From Marisalimonas marina (GTDB lineage: Bacteria > Pseudomonadota > Alphaproteobacteria > Puniceispirillales > Marisalimonadaceae), in contig JAYPPH010000002.1 of NCBI GenBank assembly GCA_038131365.1, positions 186,001 through 250,000 of the forward strand: 64,000 nucleotides of DNA. Reading direction: 5' to 3'. The translations under genes and the position numbers were made by a program. The notes beneath the pieces were generated by a model that saw nothing but the letters and a program-made list of their open reading frames with translations, had not been told where the DNA came from and ran no database searches. Each line of letters opens with the position of its first letter. The first letter of the stretch is position 1. Positions 46,003 to 55,660 of the stretch are shown here, piece by piece.

Positions 46003-46842
46003 TTATTTATTTACTTCCTTTACGACATCTTTAAATTTAACAATTACGACGTCTTGATTTTTTCTAATTTTATTTTCAAGATTTGAAAGTGAAACCTTGG
46101 TTATCTTTTCAATAATATTTTTTTTAATTTCGTAAAGTTTCTTTGGTTTTGCGTTTCTTATATCGTTTACTTTAATCACGTGAAATCCAAACTTAGTTTT
46201 AATAGGCTTTTGAGATATATTTCCTTTTTCTATTAAAAAAGCTGCTTTTTCAAACTCCTTTACCATTTGGCCTGGGCCAAACCAACCCAAGTTACCTCCA
46301 TTTTTACCAGAAGGGCCTATTGAAAATGTTTTGGCTAACTCAGAAAACTGTGATTTGCTCTTTAGTTTATTAATGATAGAAACGGCTTCATTTTTAGTTT
46401 TGACTAGTATATGGCTAGCATTTACTTCCGTATATTCTTTAAATGATTTAACATATTCGTTGTAGAAGTTCTTGATGTTTTCTTCAGAAGTTTCATTCTT
46501 TATATAATTATTAAGCCAATATTTAGCCAAAATACTATCTTTGTTTTTTTGAATTAAATTTAAAACATTTTGGTCTAGATCCAATTTTTCATTATAAGCT
46601 CTTTTAGTAATAAGGTGTTTGTTAATTAATTCGTTAATAATTCTTGGATAAATTTCGGATAAGGGTTTTGTTTTAACATTTTCGGGTAATGTATTCACCG
46701 CATTCAAAACATCTTGCGCAGAAATGATATGGTTATTGACTTTGGCTGCAACTATTTTATTGAGATCTTTTGCTAATAATTCTGCTGTCGATAAAATGAA
46801 AATGATGTTAAAAACAAGAAAATTTCTTATAATAGAAGACAT
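46003..46842 (-). CDS. Parvulin-type peptidyl-prolyl isomerase
   Basis: A 279-residue exported foldase. A signal sequence (about residues 5-24, ending LLAKD) is followed by a SurA/PrsA-like N-domain (IISAQDVLNAVNTLP) and a rotamase domain near residues 130-225. The latter has ASHILVKTK, FSIGPSGKNGGNLGWFGPGQMVKEFEKAAF and GFHVIKV. It assists folding of envelope proteins after Sec export; the divergent neighbour is secA, the usual alphaproteobacterial pairing. Confidence 0.93.
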   Translation of the reverse strand: MSSIIRNFLVFNIIFILSTAELLAKDLNKIVAAKVNNHIISAQDVLNAVNTLPENVKTKPLSEIYPRIINELINKHLITKRAYNEKLDLDQNVLNLIQKNKDSILAKYWLNNYIKNETSEENIKNFYNEYVKSFKEYTEVNASHILVKTKNEAVSIINKLKSKSQFSELAKTFSIGPSGKNGGNLGWFGPGQMVKEFEKAAFLIEKGNISQKPIKTKFGFHVIKVNDIRNAKPKKLYEIKKNIIEKITKVSLSNLENKIRKNQDVVIVKFKDVVKEVNK

Positions 46843-46969
46843 TTTATTACATTCCGACTATAAAACTTATTTATTTATAGATTTTTTTTTAATCTTTACA
46901 AGGCTTGATCTTTTGTACTCGTATAAATAAATAAGTTGTATACTTAAAAGTACCATCGGAGAACTTTGA

Positions 46970-49567
46970 ATGTTCAGCAGAATCACTTCTAAATTTTTTG
47001 GGTCATCTAATGACAGACAAATCAAAAAGTATAAACCTACAATTGATACTATTAATAAGTTAGAGAAAAAATTCGAATCTCTCTCAGATAATGAGTTAAA
47101 GTATAAAACGACTGAATTCAAAGAAAGAATTTCTAATTCTGAAAATTTGTCAACTATTTTGCCAGAAGCTTTTGCTACTGTAAGGGAGGCTGCTAAGAGG
47201 ACATTAAATCAGAGACATTTTGATGTACAGCTAATGGGTGGATTGGTTCTGCATGAGGGTAAAATTGCAGAAATGAAAACAGGCGAAGGTAAAACTTTAG
47301 TTGCTACCCTAGCTTGTTACTTAAACGCCCTAGAAGCTAAGGGTGTGCATGTGGTTACAGTTAATGATTATTTGGCTAAAAGAGACTCTGAATGGATGGG
47401 GGAGATTTATAAATTTTTAGATATTTCTGTTGGGTGTATTATCTCTGATATGGATGATAATGAGCGCAGGGCCGCTTATAATTGTGATATAACCTATGGA
47501 ACAAATAACGAATTTGGTTTTGATTATCTTAGAGATAATATGAAGTATAACCTTGAGGAAATGGTTCAAAGGCCCTTTAATTTTGCTATTGTTGATGAGG
47601 TAGATTCAATTTTAATTGATGAGGCTAGAACACCTTTGGTTATTTCAGGTAGCGCTGAGGATTCTTCAGTTTTATACAAATCAATTGATAAGCTTATACC
47701 GTTGCTTAAAGAAAATGACTATGAGTTAGATGAAAAACAAAGAACCTGTAATCTGACTGATCAAGGAATAAATAATATTGAAAATGCTCTAATTTCTGAA
47801 AAAATAATGGAGGATGGCAGCCTTTTTGATGTTAAAAACGTATCTTTAATGCATCATATTAATCAGGCCTTAAGAGCCCACAAACTATTTAAGAAAAATA
47901 CACATTATATGGTTAAAAATAATAATGTTATCATTATTGATGAGTTCACAGGTCGTGCTATGGAAGGAAGGCGGTTTGGTGAAGGGCAGCATCAAGCTAT
48001 TGAAGCTAAAGAAAACGTAAATGTTCAACCTGAGAGCCAGACTCTAGCTAGTGTTACTTTTCAAAATTATTTTAGAATGTATCCAAAATTATCCGGAATG
48101 ACTGGTACTGCTCTTACGGAAGAAGGTGAATTTTCTGAGATTTATAATTTACCTGTCATTGAGGTTCCAACAAATTTAAAAGTGGCAAGAATTGATAATA
48201 ATGATGAAATTTATAAAACTAATGAAGAGAGAGATGAAGCAGTTATAAACCTTATTGAAAATTGTCAAAAAAATAATCAGCCTGTTTTGGTTGGGACAGT
48301 ATCTATAGAAAAATCTGAAATTTTATCAAAATTATTAAATGCTAAAAATATAAAACACGAAGTTTTGAATGCTAAATTTCATGAACAAGAAGCACAAATT
48401 ATTGGCTATGCAGGTGTTCCAGGTGCTGTAACTATAGCAACAAATATGGCAGGAAGGGGAACAGATATTCAGTTAGGCGGAAATTTAGAAATAAGAAAAA
48501 ATAATGAAATAGGTGACTCTGATCAAAATGAAAAAAGTTTTGAAAAATTAAAAACCGATATAGAAGAAAAGAAAAGAGTTGCTTTAGCCGCAGGCGGCTT
48601 GTTTGTAATCGGAACAGAGCGTCATGAAAGTAGAAGAATTGATAATCAACTCCGGGGAAGAACTGGAAGGCAAGGTGATCCTGGGAGCTCTAAGTTTTTA
48701 CTTTCTCTACAAGATGACTTAATGAGAATTTTTGGTTCGGAAAGATTAGAGTCAATGTTAGGTAAGCTTGGTTTAGAAAAAGGTGAAGCAATTATACATC
48801 CTTGGATTAACAAAGCTGTAGAAAAGGCACAAAGTAAAGTTGAAGCCCATAATTTTGAAATACGAAAGCAATTATTAAAATTTGATGATGTAATGAATGA
48901 TCAAAGAAAGGTTATTTTTGATCAAAGAAAAGAAATTATGAAGTCTAATGATATCAGTGAAATGATAAGAGACATGCGGCACCAGGTTATAGAAACAATA
49001 GTTTATAATTCTATTCCTGAGCAAAGTTATCATGATGAATGGGATGTAAACACCTTAGGTGAAGATACTAAAAATTATTTAGGGTTTGAAGTACCTATTA
49101 ATGACTGGGTTAAAGAAGATGGAATTATTGAACAAGAAATAATTAATAGATTAATAGAGGCATCAGATAATTTTATGGCGGAAAGAGCTGTTAAATTCGG
49201 TGTAGAAATTTTTAGACAAGCAGAAAAAACTTTATTACTCCAAGTTCTAGATCAAGGCTGGAAAGATCATTTATTGGTGTTGGATCAATTAAGACAATCT
49301 ATAGGTTTGAGAGCTTATGGTCAAAAAGACCCATTAAATGAGTATAAAAGAGAATCCTTTGAATTATTTGAAGATATGCTTGATAAATTAAGAAAAACTA
49401 TTACGTCAATATTATCCAACATTCAAATAGAAATGGAACAAGCCTCAGAACAAGAGGACACTAATGTAAGAAAAAAACTTGATAGTAGTAAAAAAATACA
49501 GAGAAATGCTATCTGTCCTTTATGTGATTCTGGTAAAAAGTATAAACATTGTTGTGGTAGACTTTAA
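46970..49567 (+). CDS. secA: Preprotein translocase ATPase SecA
   Basis: An 865-residue motor of Sec-dependent export. Walker A MKTGEGKT is near residue 102, Walker B VDEVDSILIDEART near residue 208, and TNMAGRGTDIQLGG near residue 496 and GTERHESRRIDNQLRGRTGRQGDPG near residue 550 are helicase motifs. The C-terminal zinc finger CPLCDSGKKYKHCCG, which binds SecB and lipids, closes the protein. CGGAG lies nine bases before the ATG. It is divergent from the parvulin gene. Confidence 0.98.
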   Translation: MFSRITSKFFGSSNDRQIKKYKPTIDTINKLEKKFESLSDNELKYKTTEFKERISNSENLSTILPEAFATVREAAKRTLNQRHFDVQLMGGLVLHEGKIAEMKTGEGKTLVATLACYLNALEAKGVHVVTVNDYLAKRDSEWMGEIYKFLDISVGCIISDMDDNERRAAYNCDITYGTNNEFGFDYLRDNMKYNLEEMVQRPFNFAIVDEVDSILIDEARTPLVISGSAEDSSVLYKSIDKLIPLLKENDYELDEKQRTCNLTDQGINNIENALISEKIMEDGSLFDVKNVSLMHHINQALRAHKLFKKNTHYMVKNNNVIIIDEFTGRAMEGRRFGEGQHQAIEAKENVNVQPESQTLASVTFQNYFRMYPKLSGMTGTALTEEGEFSEIYNLPVIEVPTNLKVARIDNNDEIYKTNEERDEAVINLIENCQKNNQPVLVGTVSIEKSEILSKLLNAKNIKHEVLNAKFHEQEAQIIGYAGVPGAVTIATNMAGRGTDIQLGGNLEIRKNNEIGDSDQNEKSFEKLKTDIEEKKRVALAAGGLFVIGTERHESRRIDNQLRGRTGRQGDPGSSKFLLSLQDDLMRIFGSERLESMLGKLGLEKGEAIIHPWINKAVEKAQSKVEAHNFEIRKQLLKFDDVMNDQRKVIFDQRKEIMKSNDISEMIRDMRHQVIETIVYNSIPEQSYHDEWDVNTLGEDTKNYLGFEVPINDWVKEDGIIEQEIINRLIEASDNFMAERAVKFGVEIFRQAEKTLLLQVLDQGWKDHLLVLDQLRQSIGLRAYGQKDPLNEYKRESFELFEDMLDKLRKTITSILSNIQIEMEQASEQEDTNVRKKLDSSKKIQRNAICPLCDSGKKYKHCCGRL

Positions 49568-49572
49568 GAATA

Positions 49573-50055
49573 ATGATTAAGTATCGACTTGCATGTAAAT
49601 CCATGTATTGTAAAAAAGAGAATGATTTTGAGGCTTGGTTTCAAAATATAGAATCTTATGAAACACAAAAAAAATCAGGCTTAATAAATTGCCCAAGTTG
49701 TGGGGGCAGTGATGTTATAAAATTATTAACAGCCCCAAATTTAAATAAATTATCGAATCAAGACTTAGGAAAAAATGTAGAAAATATCAGTGCAAATGTT
49801 CCTAAAACAAACCAAAACTTTGAACAACAAATTGATGTTAAAAATATAACAACTTTATTAAGAACTATTAAAAAAGAAATTGAAAAAAATTCAACATATG
49901 TTGGTAATGAATTCGTTACACAAGCCAGGTCAATGAAGCTTGGTAAAATAGAAGAGAAACCAATACATGGACATGGTAGCAAAGAAGAGATAGAAGAATT
50001 ACGTGATGAAGGAATTGAGGTTCTCAATATACCTTGGGTCGCAGATGATCATTAA
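49573..50055 (+). CDS. DUF1178 family protein
   Basis: A 160-residue protein. MIKYRLACK, FEAWFQNIESYETQKKSGLINCPSCGG near residue 20 and the C-terminal RSMKLGKIEEKPIHGHGSKEEIEEL are the DUF1178 signature. Two cysteine pairs (C8/C13 region and CPSC) may bind zinc. The function is unknown. It follows secA by five bases and converges on ubiG with one base between stops. Confidence 0.88.
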   Translation: MIKYRLACKSMYCKKENDFEAWFQNIESYETQKKSGLINCPSCGGSDVIKLLTAPNLNKLSNQDLGKNVENISANVPKTNQNFEQQIDVKNITTLLRTIKKEIEKNSTYVGNEFVTQARSMKLGKIEEKPIHGHGSKEEIEELRDEGIEVLNIPWVADDH

Positions 50056-50056
50056 T

Positions 50057-50824
50057 CTATAATTTAATACCTGAAGCTCCATAGTTAACACCTAAATTAG
50101 GTGTTAAAACAAAGTCTCCAAACTGTTTTTTGGATATTTCTTTAATTTTGAATGTAGGCATAAAACCCGTAAAAGTATCTAAAATGATATTATGTTTTGA
50201 AGCTTCCAGACTAAGTTGTTTAGGGGATATAAATTTGTCAGGGTCATGAGTGTCACGGGGTAGTGTTTTTAAAATGCTTTCGGCCAAAAATTTAGCTAAA
50301 AATATCCCCATAAAAGATTTATTGATTGTAGTAAAAATAATAATGCCTCCTGATCTACATAAATTTGAAATATCTGATAAAAACAAATTTCTGTTATCAA
50401 CATGTTCTATAACTTCTGATGCGATAACAATATCATAGTTGTTAAAAAATTTTTTATTTGATTTAAGAAGATCTCCAGTTGACATGCTCTTATAATTAAT
50501 TTCTAAACGACTTTTTGTTGCATGTTCATTAGCTATTTTTATAGCATTTTCTGATGCATCAATTCCTGTAACTTTTGCTCCCAGTCTAGCTAAACGTTCA
50601 GATAAAATTCCTCCTCCACATCCAACGTCTAGGCATTTAATACCATTTAAAAAATCCTGTTTATTATTTAAATCATTGAGTATGCGACTGGCGCTAATTT
50701 TTATAAACTCAATTCTCGCATTTGACATTTTATGCAATGCAGAAAAAGGGCCTGACTTATTCCACCATTGGTTGCTTAATAAAGAAAATTGTTCTATTTC
50801 TCTTTTGTCTACTGTATTAGTCAT
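50057..50824 (-). CDS. ubiG: Ubiquinone biosynthesis O-methyltransferase
   Basis: A 255-residue SAM-dependent methyltransferase performing both O-methylations of ubiquinone synthesis. The N-terminal EIEQFSLLSNQWWNKSGPFSALHKMN-like start is typical. Motif I is CLDVGCGGGILSERLARLG near residue 64, VTGIDASENAI follows near residue 86, and IVIASEVIEHVDN near residue 131. The C-terminal NLGVNYGASG is present; its codons contain a perfect 23-base palindrome. It is divergent from lysC. Confidence 0.95.
   Translation of the reverse strand: MTNTVDKREIEQFSLLSNQWWNKSGPFSALHKMSNARIEFIKISASRILNDLNNKQDFLNGIKCLDVGCGGGILSERLARLGAKVTGIDASENAIKIANEHATKSRLEINYKSMSTGDLLKSNKKFFNNYDIVIASEVIEHVDNRNLFLSDISNLCRSGGIIIFTTINKSFMGIFLAKFLAESILKTLPRDTHDPDKFISPKQLSLEASKHNIILDTFTGFMPTFKIKEISKKQFGDFVLTPNLGVNYGASGIKL
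50085..50107. repeat. Perfect inverted repeat at the end of ubiG
   Basis: TTAACACCTAA (50085-50095), one base A, then TTAGGTGTTAA (50097-50107): an exact 11-bp inverted repeat. It lies inside the last ubiG codons, 30 bases after the DUF1178 stop on the plus strand. There is no strong T-tract on either side, so it is not a standard terminator, but it could act as a hairpin between the convergent genes. Confidence 0.7.
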
Positions 50825-50867
50825 AATAAAAAATTAAAAAGTTAATGATATTAAAGGTAACAGAAAT

Positions 50868-52085
50868 TTGAATATTGTTGTATTAAAATTTGGAGGTACA
50901 TCAGTTGCAGATGTTCCTCAAATTAAGAAGATTTCATATAAAATAAAGTCTGAAGTAGACCAAGGTAATAAAGTTATTGTTGTTGTGTCTGCAATGTCTG
51001 GAGTTACTAATAACCTAGTTGAATTAGTAAAAAGTACTTCAGAGTTAGCTTCATATTCAGAATATGATGTTGTGCTGTCTACGGGAGAACAAGTTACCTC
51101 GGCATTGCTAACTATAGCTTTAAATGATTTGAGTATTAAGGGACGTTCTTGGTTAGGGTGGCAGGTACCAATAATGACAGATAATACTCACAGTAAAGCC
51201 GTAATTAATGAAATTAAAACGAGTAACATCCTAAATTCATTTAAAAAAAATGATGTAGCAATTATATCAGGTTTTCAGGGTCTTTCTTCTGAAAATAGAA
51301 TCACAACTTTAGGAAGAGGGGGCTCTGATACCACAGCAGTGGCAATAGCTGCTGCCTTTAACGCAGAAAGATGTGATATATATACTGACGTAGATGGTGT
51401 TTACACAACAGACCCAAGAATAGTTAAAAGCGCAAAAAAACTTGATTATATTACTTATGAAGAAATGTTAGAGCTAGCTTCACAAGGTGCAAAGGTTTTG
51501 CAGACTAGATCAGTTGCATTAGGAATGAAATATGGTGTTAATTTAAGAGTTCTTAGTAGTTTTGAAGATAAGCCAGGTACATTTATAATGAAAGAGAGAG
51601 ATAAAATGGAAAAATCTGAAATAAGCGGCATTGCGCATAGCTTAAATGAAGCAAAGATAACATTGTCAGGCGTTCCTGACAAACCTGGACAAGCCGCTCA
51701 AATATTCAGCTCTTTGGCCGAGCATTCTATCAACGTAGATATGATTGTCCAATCTTCATCTATTAATGAAGGATCCACAGATATAACCTTTACTATTCCA
51801 GAGACTGATTTGATATTAGCCGAAAAAACAATCAAGAAAATACAGGAGAAAATTGGTTTTAAAAATTTTATAAGTGAAACCAAGGTTGTTAAAATTTCTG
51901 TTGTTGGTAATGCAATGAGAACTCAGTCAGGCATTGCAAAAACAATGTTTGAGACTTTAGCAAATAACCAAATTAATATTCATGTAATTTCCACAAGTGA
52001 AATAAAAATTTCAGTTTTAATTTCATCAGATTATTATGAGTTAGCCATGAGGTCTTTACATTCCGCTTTTGGATTAGATGCATAG
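50868..52085 (+). CDS. lysC: Aspartate kinase
   Basis: A 405-residue kinase opening the aspartate-family pathway (lysine, threonine, methionine, diaminopimelate). NIVVLKFGGTSVADVPQIKK is the start, GRGGSDTTAVAIAAAF near residue 148 and YTDVDGVYTTDPRIV near residue 172 are the signatures. Two ACT domains (about residues 265-405) suggest feedback control by lysine or threonine. TTG 50868 is the only start that keeps the N-terminus, preceded by AAAGGT. Confidence 0.96.
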   Translation: MNIVVLKFGGTSVADVPQIKKISYKIKSEVDQGNKVIVVVSAMSGVTNNLVELVKSTSELASYSEYDVVLSTGEQVTSALLTIALNDLSIKGRSWLGWQVPIMTDNTHSKAVINEIKTSNILNSFKKNDVAIISGFQGLSSENRITTLGRGGSDTTAVAIAAAFNAERCDIYTDVDGVYTTDPRIVKSAKKLDYITYEEMLELASQGAKVLQTRSVALGMKYGVNLRVLSSFEDKPGTFIMKERDKMEKSEISGIAHSLNEAKITLSGVPDKPGQAAQIFSSLAEHSINVDMIVQSSSINEGSTDITFTIPETDLILAEKTIKKIQEKIGFKNFISETKVVKISVVGNAMRTQSGIAKTMFETLANNQINIHVISTSEIKISVLISSDYYELAMRSLHSAFGLDA

Positions 52086-52174
52086 CTTATCAAGTAAAAC
52101 TATCTTGGTTTAGGTCGTAAAACAAATATTGATTTATATTTAAGCTAGATATATTATGAGATTTTGGGGATATA

Positions 52175-53212
52175 ATGTCTATCAAAAGAAAAAAAAACAA
52201 CGAAAAACCCTCATCTAACAATATTAGAGTTAATGACAAAGCTCTGCCTGACGCAATAAATGATGCTTTTAATGATTTAGAACTACAATCAATAGGTAAG
52301 ATTTGCTTTGATGCTAGATTAAAAAAAGGGCTAACTCATCAACAGGTCTCTGCTTCTCTAAATATTAAAACAGAAATAATAAAAGATTTTGAAGATGGTG
52401 AAAGGATAGATTTACCAAGTCTAGCTTATAAACTAGGATTTATAAGATCGTATAGTCGTTTATTAGGTTTGGACAGCAACCTTCTTGTAGAAGAGTATAA
52501 AAGATCTTTACAAACTCCAGATTATAAAGAGGAATACAAATTTTTAGCTCCAATTAATTATAATAATAAGATCTTGCCAGTTGGTTCTGTGCTATCGCTT
52601 CTAATTGCAGTTTTTGTTTATTCAGCATGGTATTACAGTGATAGAACAACTACAAAAACTGCTTCAAATGATAATATAAAACAAATTATTAAAACAACAG
52701 AATTAAATAATAATTTAAACTATCAGATAATTGAAGAAAATTTTGAGGATAATTTAATAAGAAATAGTGATGAAGATTTAGTTAATAAAAATAGAAAATT
52801 AATCCCTAAAGAAACTACGCAGTCCAATCAGAAGTTTAAAAATGATATTGAAATGTTAATCGATACAAAAAAAAGTAAAGATGGAACGCAATATGACGAT
52901 CAAAACGTGATTAACGAATTGTCTGCAAAAGCGAATATCAGAGACCCTAAAACTGAAATGGTTCTTAAGGCGTCCGGAAATAGTTGGGTGGAGATTGAAA
53001 ATATTGATGGCACCATCCTATTTGCAAGACTTATGAGGCCAGGCGAAACTTATATTGTTCCAAAAATCAAAGGTTTAACCATTAATAGTGGTAACGCAGG
53101 AGTTTTATCATTGTCTTATGGAAATACATTTCTTCCAAAACTGGGTGAAGTTGGTGAAATAATCACTGCTAAACCATTGAATATTCAATCATTCTCAAAT
53201 ATAACAAATTAA
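52175..53212 (+). CDS. RodZ-like cytoskeletal helix-turn-helix protein
   Basis: A 345-residue membrane protein. An N-terminal Xre-like HTH_25 domain (about residues 35-105: ICFDARLKKGLTHQQVSASLNI, FIRSYSRLLGLDSNLL) is followed by one membrane segment (about 131-152) and an Asn/Lys-rich linker. The C-terminal DUF4115 beta domain (KASGNSWVEIENIDGTILFARLM, GETYIVP, GNAGVLSLSYG) begins near residue 265. RodZ links MreB to the envelope in rod-shaped cells. The order lysC-rodZ-ispG is usual in Alphaproteobacteria. Confidence 0.9.
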   Translation: MSIKRKKNNEKPSSNNIRVNDKALPDAINDAFNDLELQSIGKICFDARLKKGLTHQQVSASLNIKTEIIKDFEDGERIDLPSLAYKLGFIRSYSRLLGLDSNLLVEEYKRSLQTPDYKEEYKFLAPINYNNKILPVGSVLSLLIAVFVYSAWYYSDRTTTKTASNDNIKQIIKTTELNNNLNYQIIEENFEDNLIRNSDEDLVNKNRKLIPKETTQSNQKFKNDIEMLIDTKKSKDGTQYDDQNVINELSAKANIRDPKTEMVLKASGNSWVEIENIDGTILFARLMRPGETYIVPKIKGLTINSGNAGVLSLSYGNTFLPKLGEVGEIITAKPLNIQSFSNITN

Positions 53213-53265
53213 AATTAAATAACAATTAGTCTAGTTAATTAAATTCACTATTTAAAAATGTGAGA

Positions 53266-54363
53266 ATGATTATGAATATAAGGCCTTTTAGGCATATTGA
53301 ACGCAGAAAATCTAGAAAAATTAAAGTTGGCGATCTCTTTGTTGGTGGGGATGCACCTATAACAGTTCAAACGATGACTAATACTTTAACCACTGATGTT
53401 GATGCTACCTTAGAGCAGATTGCACTTTGCGTCGAAGCTGGAGCTGATATAATAAGAGTTTCTTGTCCAGATGCAGCCTCAACAAAAGCTTTAAAAAAAA
53501 TAATTGAGTTTTCATCAGTCCCTATAGTTGCAGATATACATTTTCATTATTTAAGAGCTATTGAAGCTGCTGATGCAGGTGCAGCTTGTTTAAGAATTAA
53601 TCCGGGGAATATTGGTGATGTAAAAAAAGTAAGGGAAGTTATTTCTTCTGCAAAGCAAAATGGAGCATCAATTCGTATTGGAGTAAATGCGGGTTCTTTA
53701 GAAAAGGACATTTTGGAAAAATATGGCGAACCTACTCCTGACGCCCTAGTAGATTCGGCATTGAAACATATAAATATTCTTCAAGAACATGACTTTTATG
53801 ATTATAAGGTAAGTGTAAAAGCCTCAGATGTCTTTCTTTCAGTTGCAGCCTACGTGAAGCTTGCTGAAATAGAGGATTGCCCATTACATATTGGTATAAC
53901 AGAAGCGGGTAGTTTAAGGGCTGGTACAGTTAAATCATCTATTGGTCTAGGAAATTTATTATGGTCTGGTATTGGAGATACTATTAGGGTTTCTCTTTCA
54001 ACTGATCCAGCAGAGGAAGTGCGTGTTGGTTATGAAATGCTCAAATCATTAGGTTTAAGAAGAAGGGGAGTTACAGTAATTTCTTGTCCGTCATGTGCTA
54101 GACAACAGTTTGACGTAATAAAAACTGTGCAAGAGGTAGAAGAAAGATTGCAACATATAACACAACCCATAACAGTATCTATTATAGGATGTGTTGTAAA
54201 TGGACCTGGTGAAGCTAAAGAAACAGATATTGGGTTAACAGGTGGTGGTAAGGGCACGCATCAGATTTATGTTAATGGAATTACTGATCACATAATAAAA
54301 AATGAAAATGTTGCCGATTATATTGTTAAATTCGTTCAAAATAAAATTGCAGATTTTAGTTAA
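53266..54363 (+). CDS. ispG: 4-hydroxy-3-methylbut-2-en-1-yl diphosphate synthase
   Basis: The [4Fe-4S] enzyme (GcpE) of the MEP isoprenoid pathway, about 365 residues. The N-terminal TIM-barrel has VQTMTNTLTTDVDATLEQI near residue 33 and ADIHFHYLRAIEAADAGAACLRINPGN near residue 90. The C-terminal iron-sulfur domain has SCPSCARQQFD near residue 270 and GCVVNGPGEAKETDIGLTGG near residue 305. Start at ATG 53266 (or 53272) after GTGAG; GTG 53260 is less likely. Confidence 0.96.
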   Translation: MIMNIRPFRHIERRKSRKIKVGDLFVGGDAPITVQTMTNTLTTDVDATLEQIALCVEAGADIIRVSCPDAASTKALKKIIEFSSVPIVADIHFHYLRAIEAADAGAACLRINPGNIGDVKKVREVISSAKQNGASIRIGVNAGSLEKDILEKYGEPTPDALVDSALKHINILQEHDFYDYKVSVKASDVFLSVAAYVKLAEIEDCPLHIGITEAGSLRAGTVKSSIGLGNLLWSGIGDTIRVSLSTDPAEEVRVGYEMLKSLGLRRRGVTVISCPSCARQQFDVIKTVQEVEERLQHITQPITVSIIGCVVNGPGEAKETDIGLTGGGKGTHQIYVNGITDHIIKNENVADYIVKFVQNKIADFS

Positions 54364-54397
54364 ATTTCAGTAAAGAAATATAATTTATAGGGTTGAA

Positions 54398-55648
54398 ATG
54401 GATAAACTTAGAACAGTTAGAGGTGTTAATGATTTATTGCCTGAAGTGTTAGCCAAACACAATAAAGTTATTGAAGATGCTTTAAAAATATCTAATCAAT
54501 ATTGTTATTCTCAAATTGAAACACCAATTTTTGAGTTTTCAGAAATTTTTACAAAACCACTGGGTGTATCAAGTGATATTGTTACCAAAGAGAATTATAT
54601 TTTCAGAGATCGTAGTGATGATGAGCTAATGCTAAGGCCAGAAGGTACTTCTGGTGTAGTTAGAGCTTTTTTAAACGCGGGATTAATACAAGATACTCCA
54701 AAACGATTTTCATACTTTGGACCCATGTTTAGATATGAAAGACCGCAGAAGGGAAGGTTAAGACAATTTAAGCAATTTGGTATAGAATGCTTAGGTCTTA
54801 GTAATCCAATGGCAGATATTGAGGTCATATCTTTAGGAAAAGATTTTCTACAAAAATTAGGTCTGCTAAGCTCTACATCACTCAAAATAAATTCGTTGGG
54901 AGATGCAGAAAGTAGAATTAACTATAGAAAAACTTTAATAGAATATCTTAATGACTATAAAACAGAACTCTCACAAGATAGCCTAAAAAGGTTATCACAA
55001 AATCCGTTAAGAATTTTAGATTCAAAAAACGAAAATGATAAAAAAATTCTTACAAACGCCCCTAATATTTTAGACTACCTAAATCAAGAATCTAGAGAAA
55101 GATTTCTCAAAGTTACCGAAGGTTTGGATGTTTTGGGGATCAAATATCATATAGATAAAAATCTAGTTAGAGGCCTCGATTATTATTGTCATACCGCTTT
55201 TGAATTTATTACAAATGAGTTAGGGGCTCAAGGAACTGTTCTAGCTGGTGGAAGATATGATGGTTTATCTAAAATGCTAGGTGGTCCAGATGTTCCAGGT
55301 GTTGGATGGGCAGCTGGCATAGAAAGATTATCGTTGTTGATACCAAGTCAATGCACGAGCAACCCTGATGTAGTGTTGATAGGGGTTACTGAAGAATTTA
55401 ATTTTTTATTACTCCCTTTAATGCAGCAACTAATTAATGAAGCTTTTCGGGTAGAGATTTTATATACCGGCAATATATCCAAAAAGTTAAAGCGTGCTAA
55501 TAAAATCAAAGCTCCATTTGCTATTATATTAGGTGAAGAGGAGGTGAAAATGAAAGTATTAAAGTTAAAAAATCTTGTTACTGGTTTAGAAGAAAATATG
55601 AGTATAGATAAAGCGATAAAAATTATTAAGGAATTTTTAGTTAATTAA
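54398..55648 (+). CDS. hisS: Histidyl-tRNA synthetase
   Basis: A 416-residue class II synthetase. RTVRGVNDLLPE is the N-terminus. Motif 2 FGPMFRYERPQKGRLRQFKQFGIECLG lies near residue 107 (quoted as a region, in parts), and the HisA motif VRGLDYYCHTAFEF near residue 258 and GGRYDGLSKMLGG near residue 286 are diagnostic. WAAGIERLSLL is motif 3. The C-terminal anticodon domain is present (about 325-416). Lies 34 bases after ispG. Confidence 0.95.
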   Translation: MDKLRTVRGVNDLLPEVLAKHNKVIEDALKISNQYCYSQIETPIFEFSEIFTKPLGVSSDIVTKENYIFRDRSDDELMLRPEGTSGVVRAFLNAGLIQDTPKRFSYFGPMFRYERPQKGRLRQFKQFGIECLGLSNPMADIEVISLGKDFLQKLGLLSSTSLKINSLGDAESRINYRKTLIEYLNDYKTELSQDSLKRLSQNPLRILDSKNENDKKILTNAPNILDYLNQESRERFLKVTEGLDVLGIKYHIDKNLVRGLDYYCHTAFEFITNELGAQGTVLAGGRYDGLSKMLGGPDVPGVGWAAGIERLSLLIPSQCTSNPDVVLIGVTEEFNFLLLPLMQQLINEAFRVEILYTGNISKKLKRANKIKAPFAIILGEEEVKMKVLKLKNLVTGLEENMSIDKAIKIIKEFLVN

Positions 55649-55660
55649 TCGGAGCAATCT

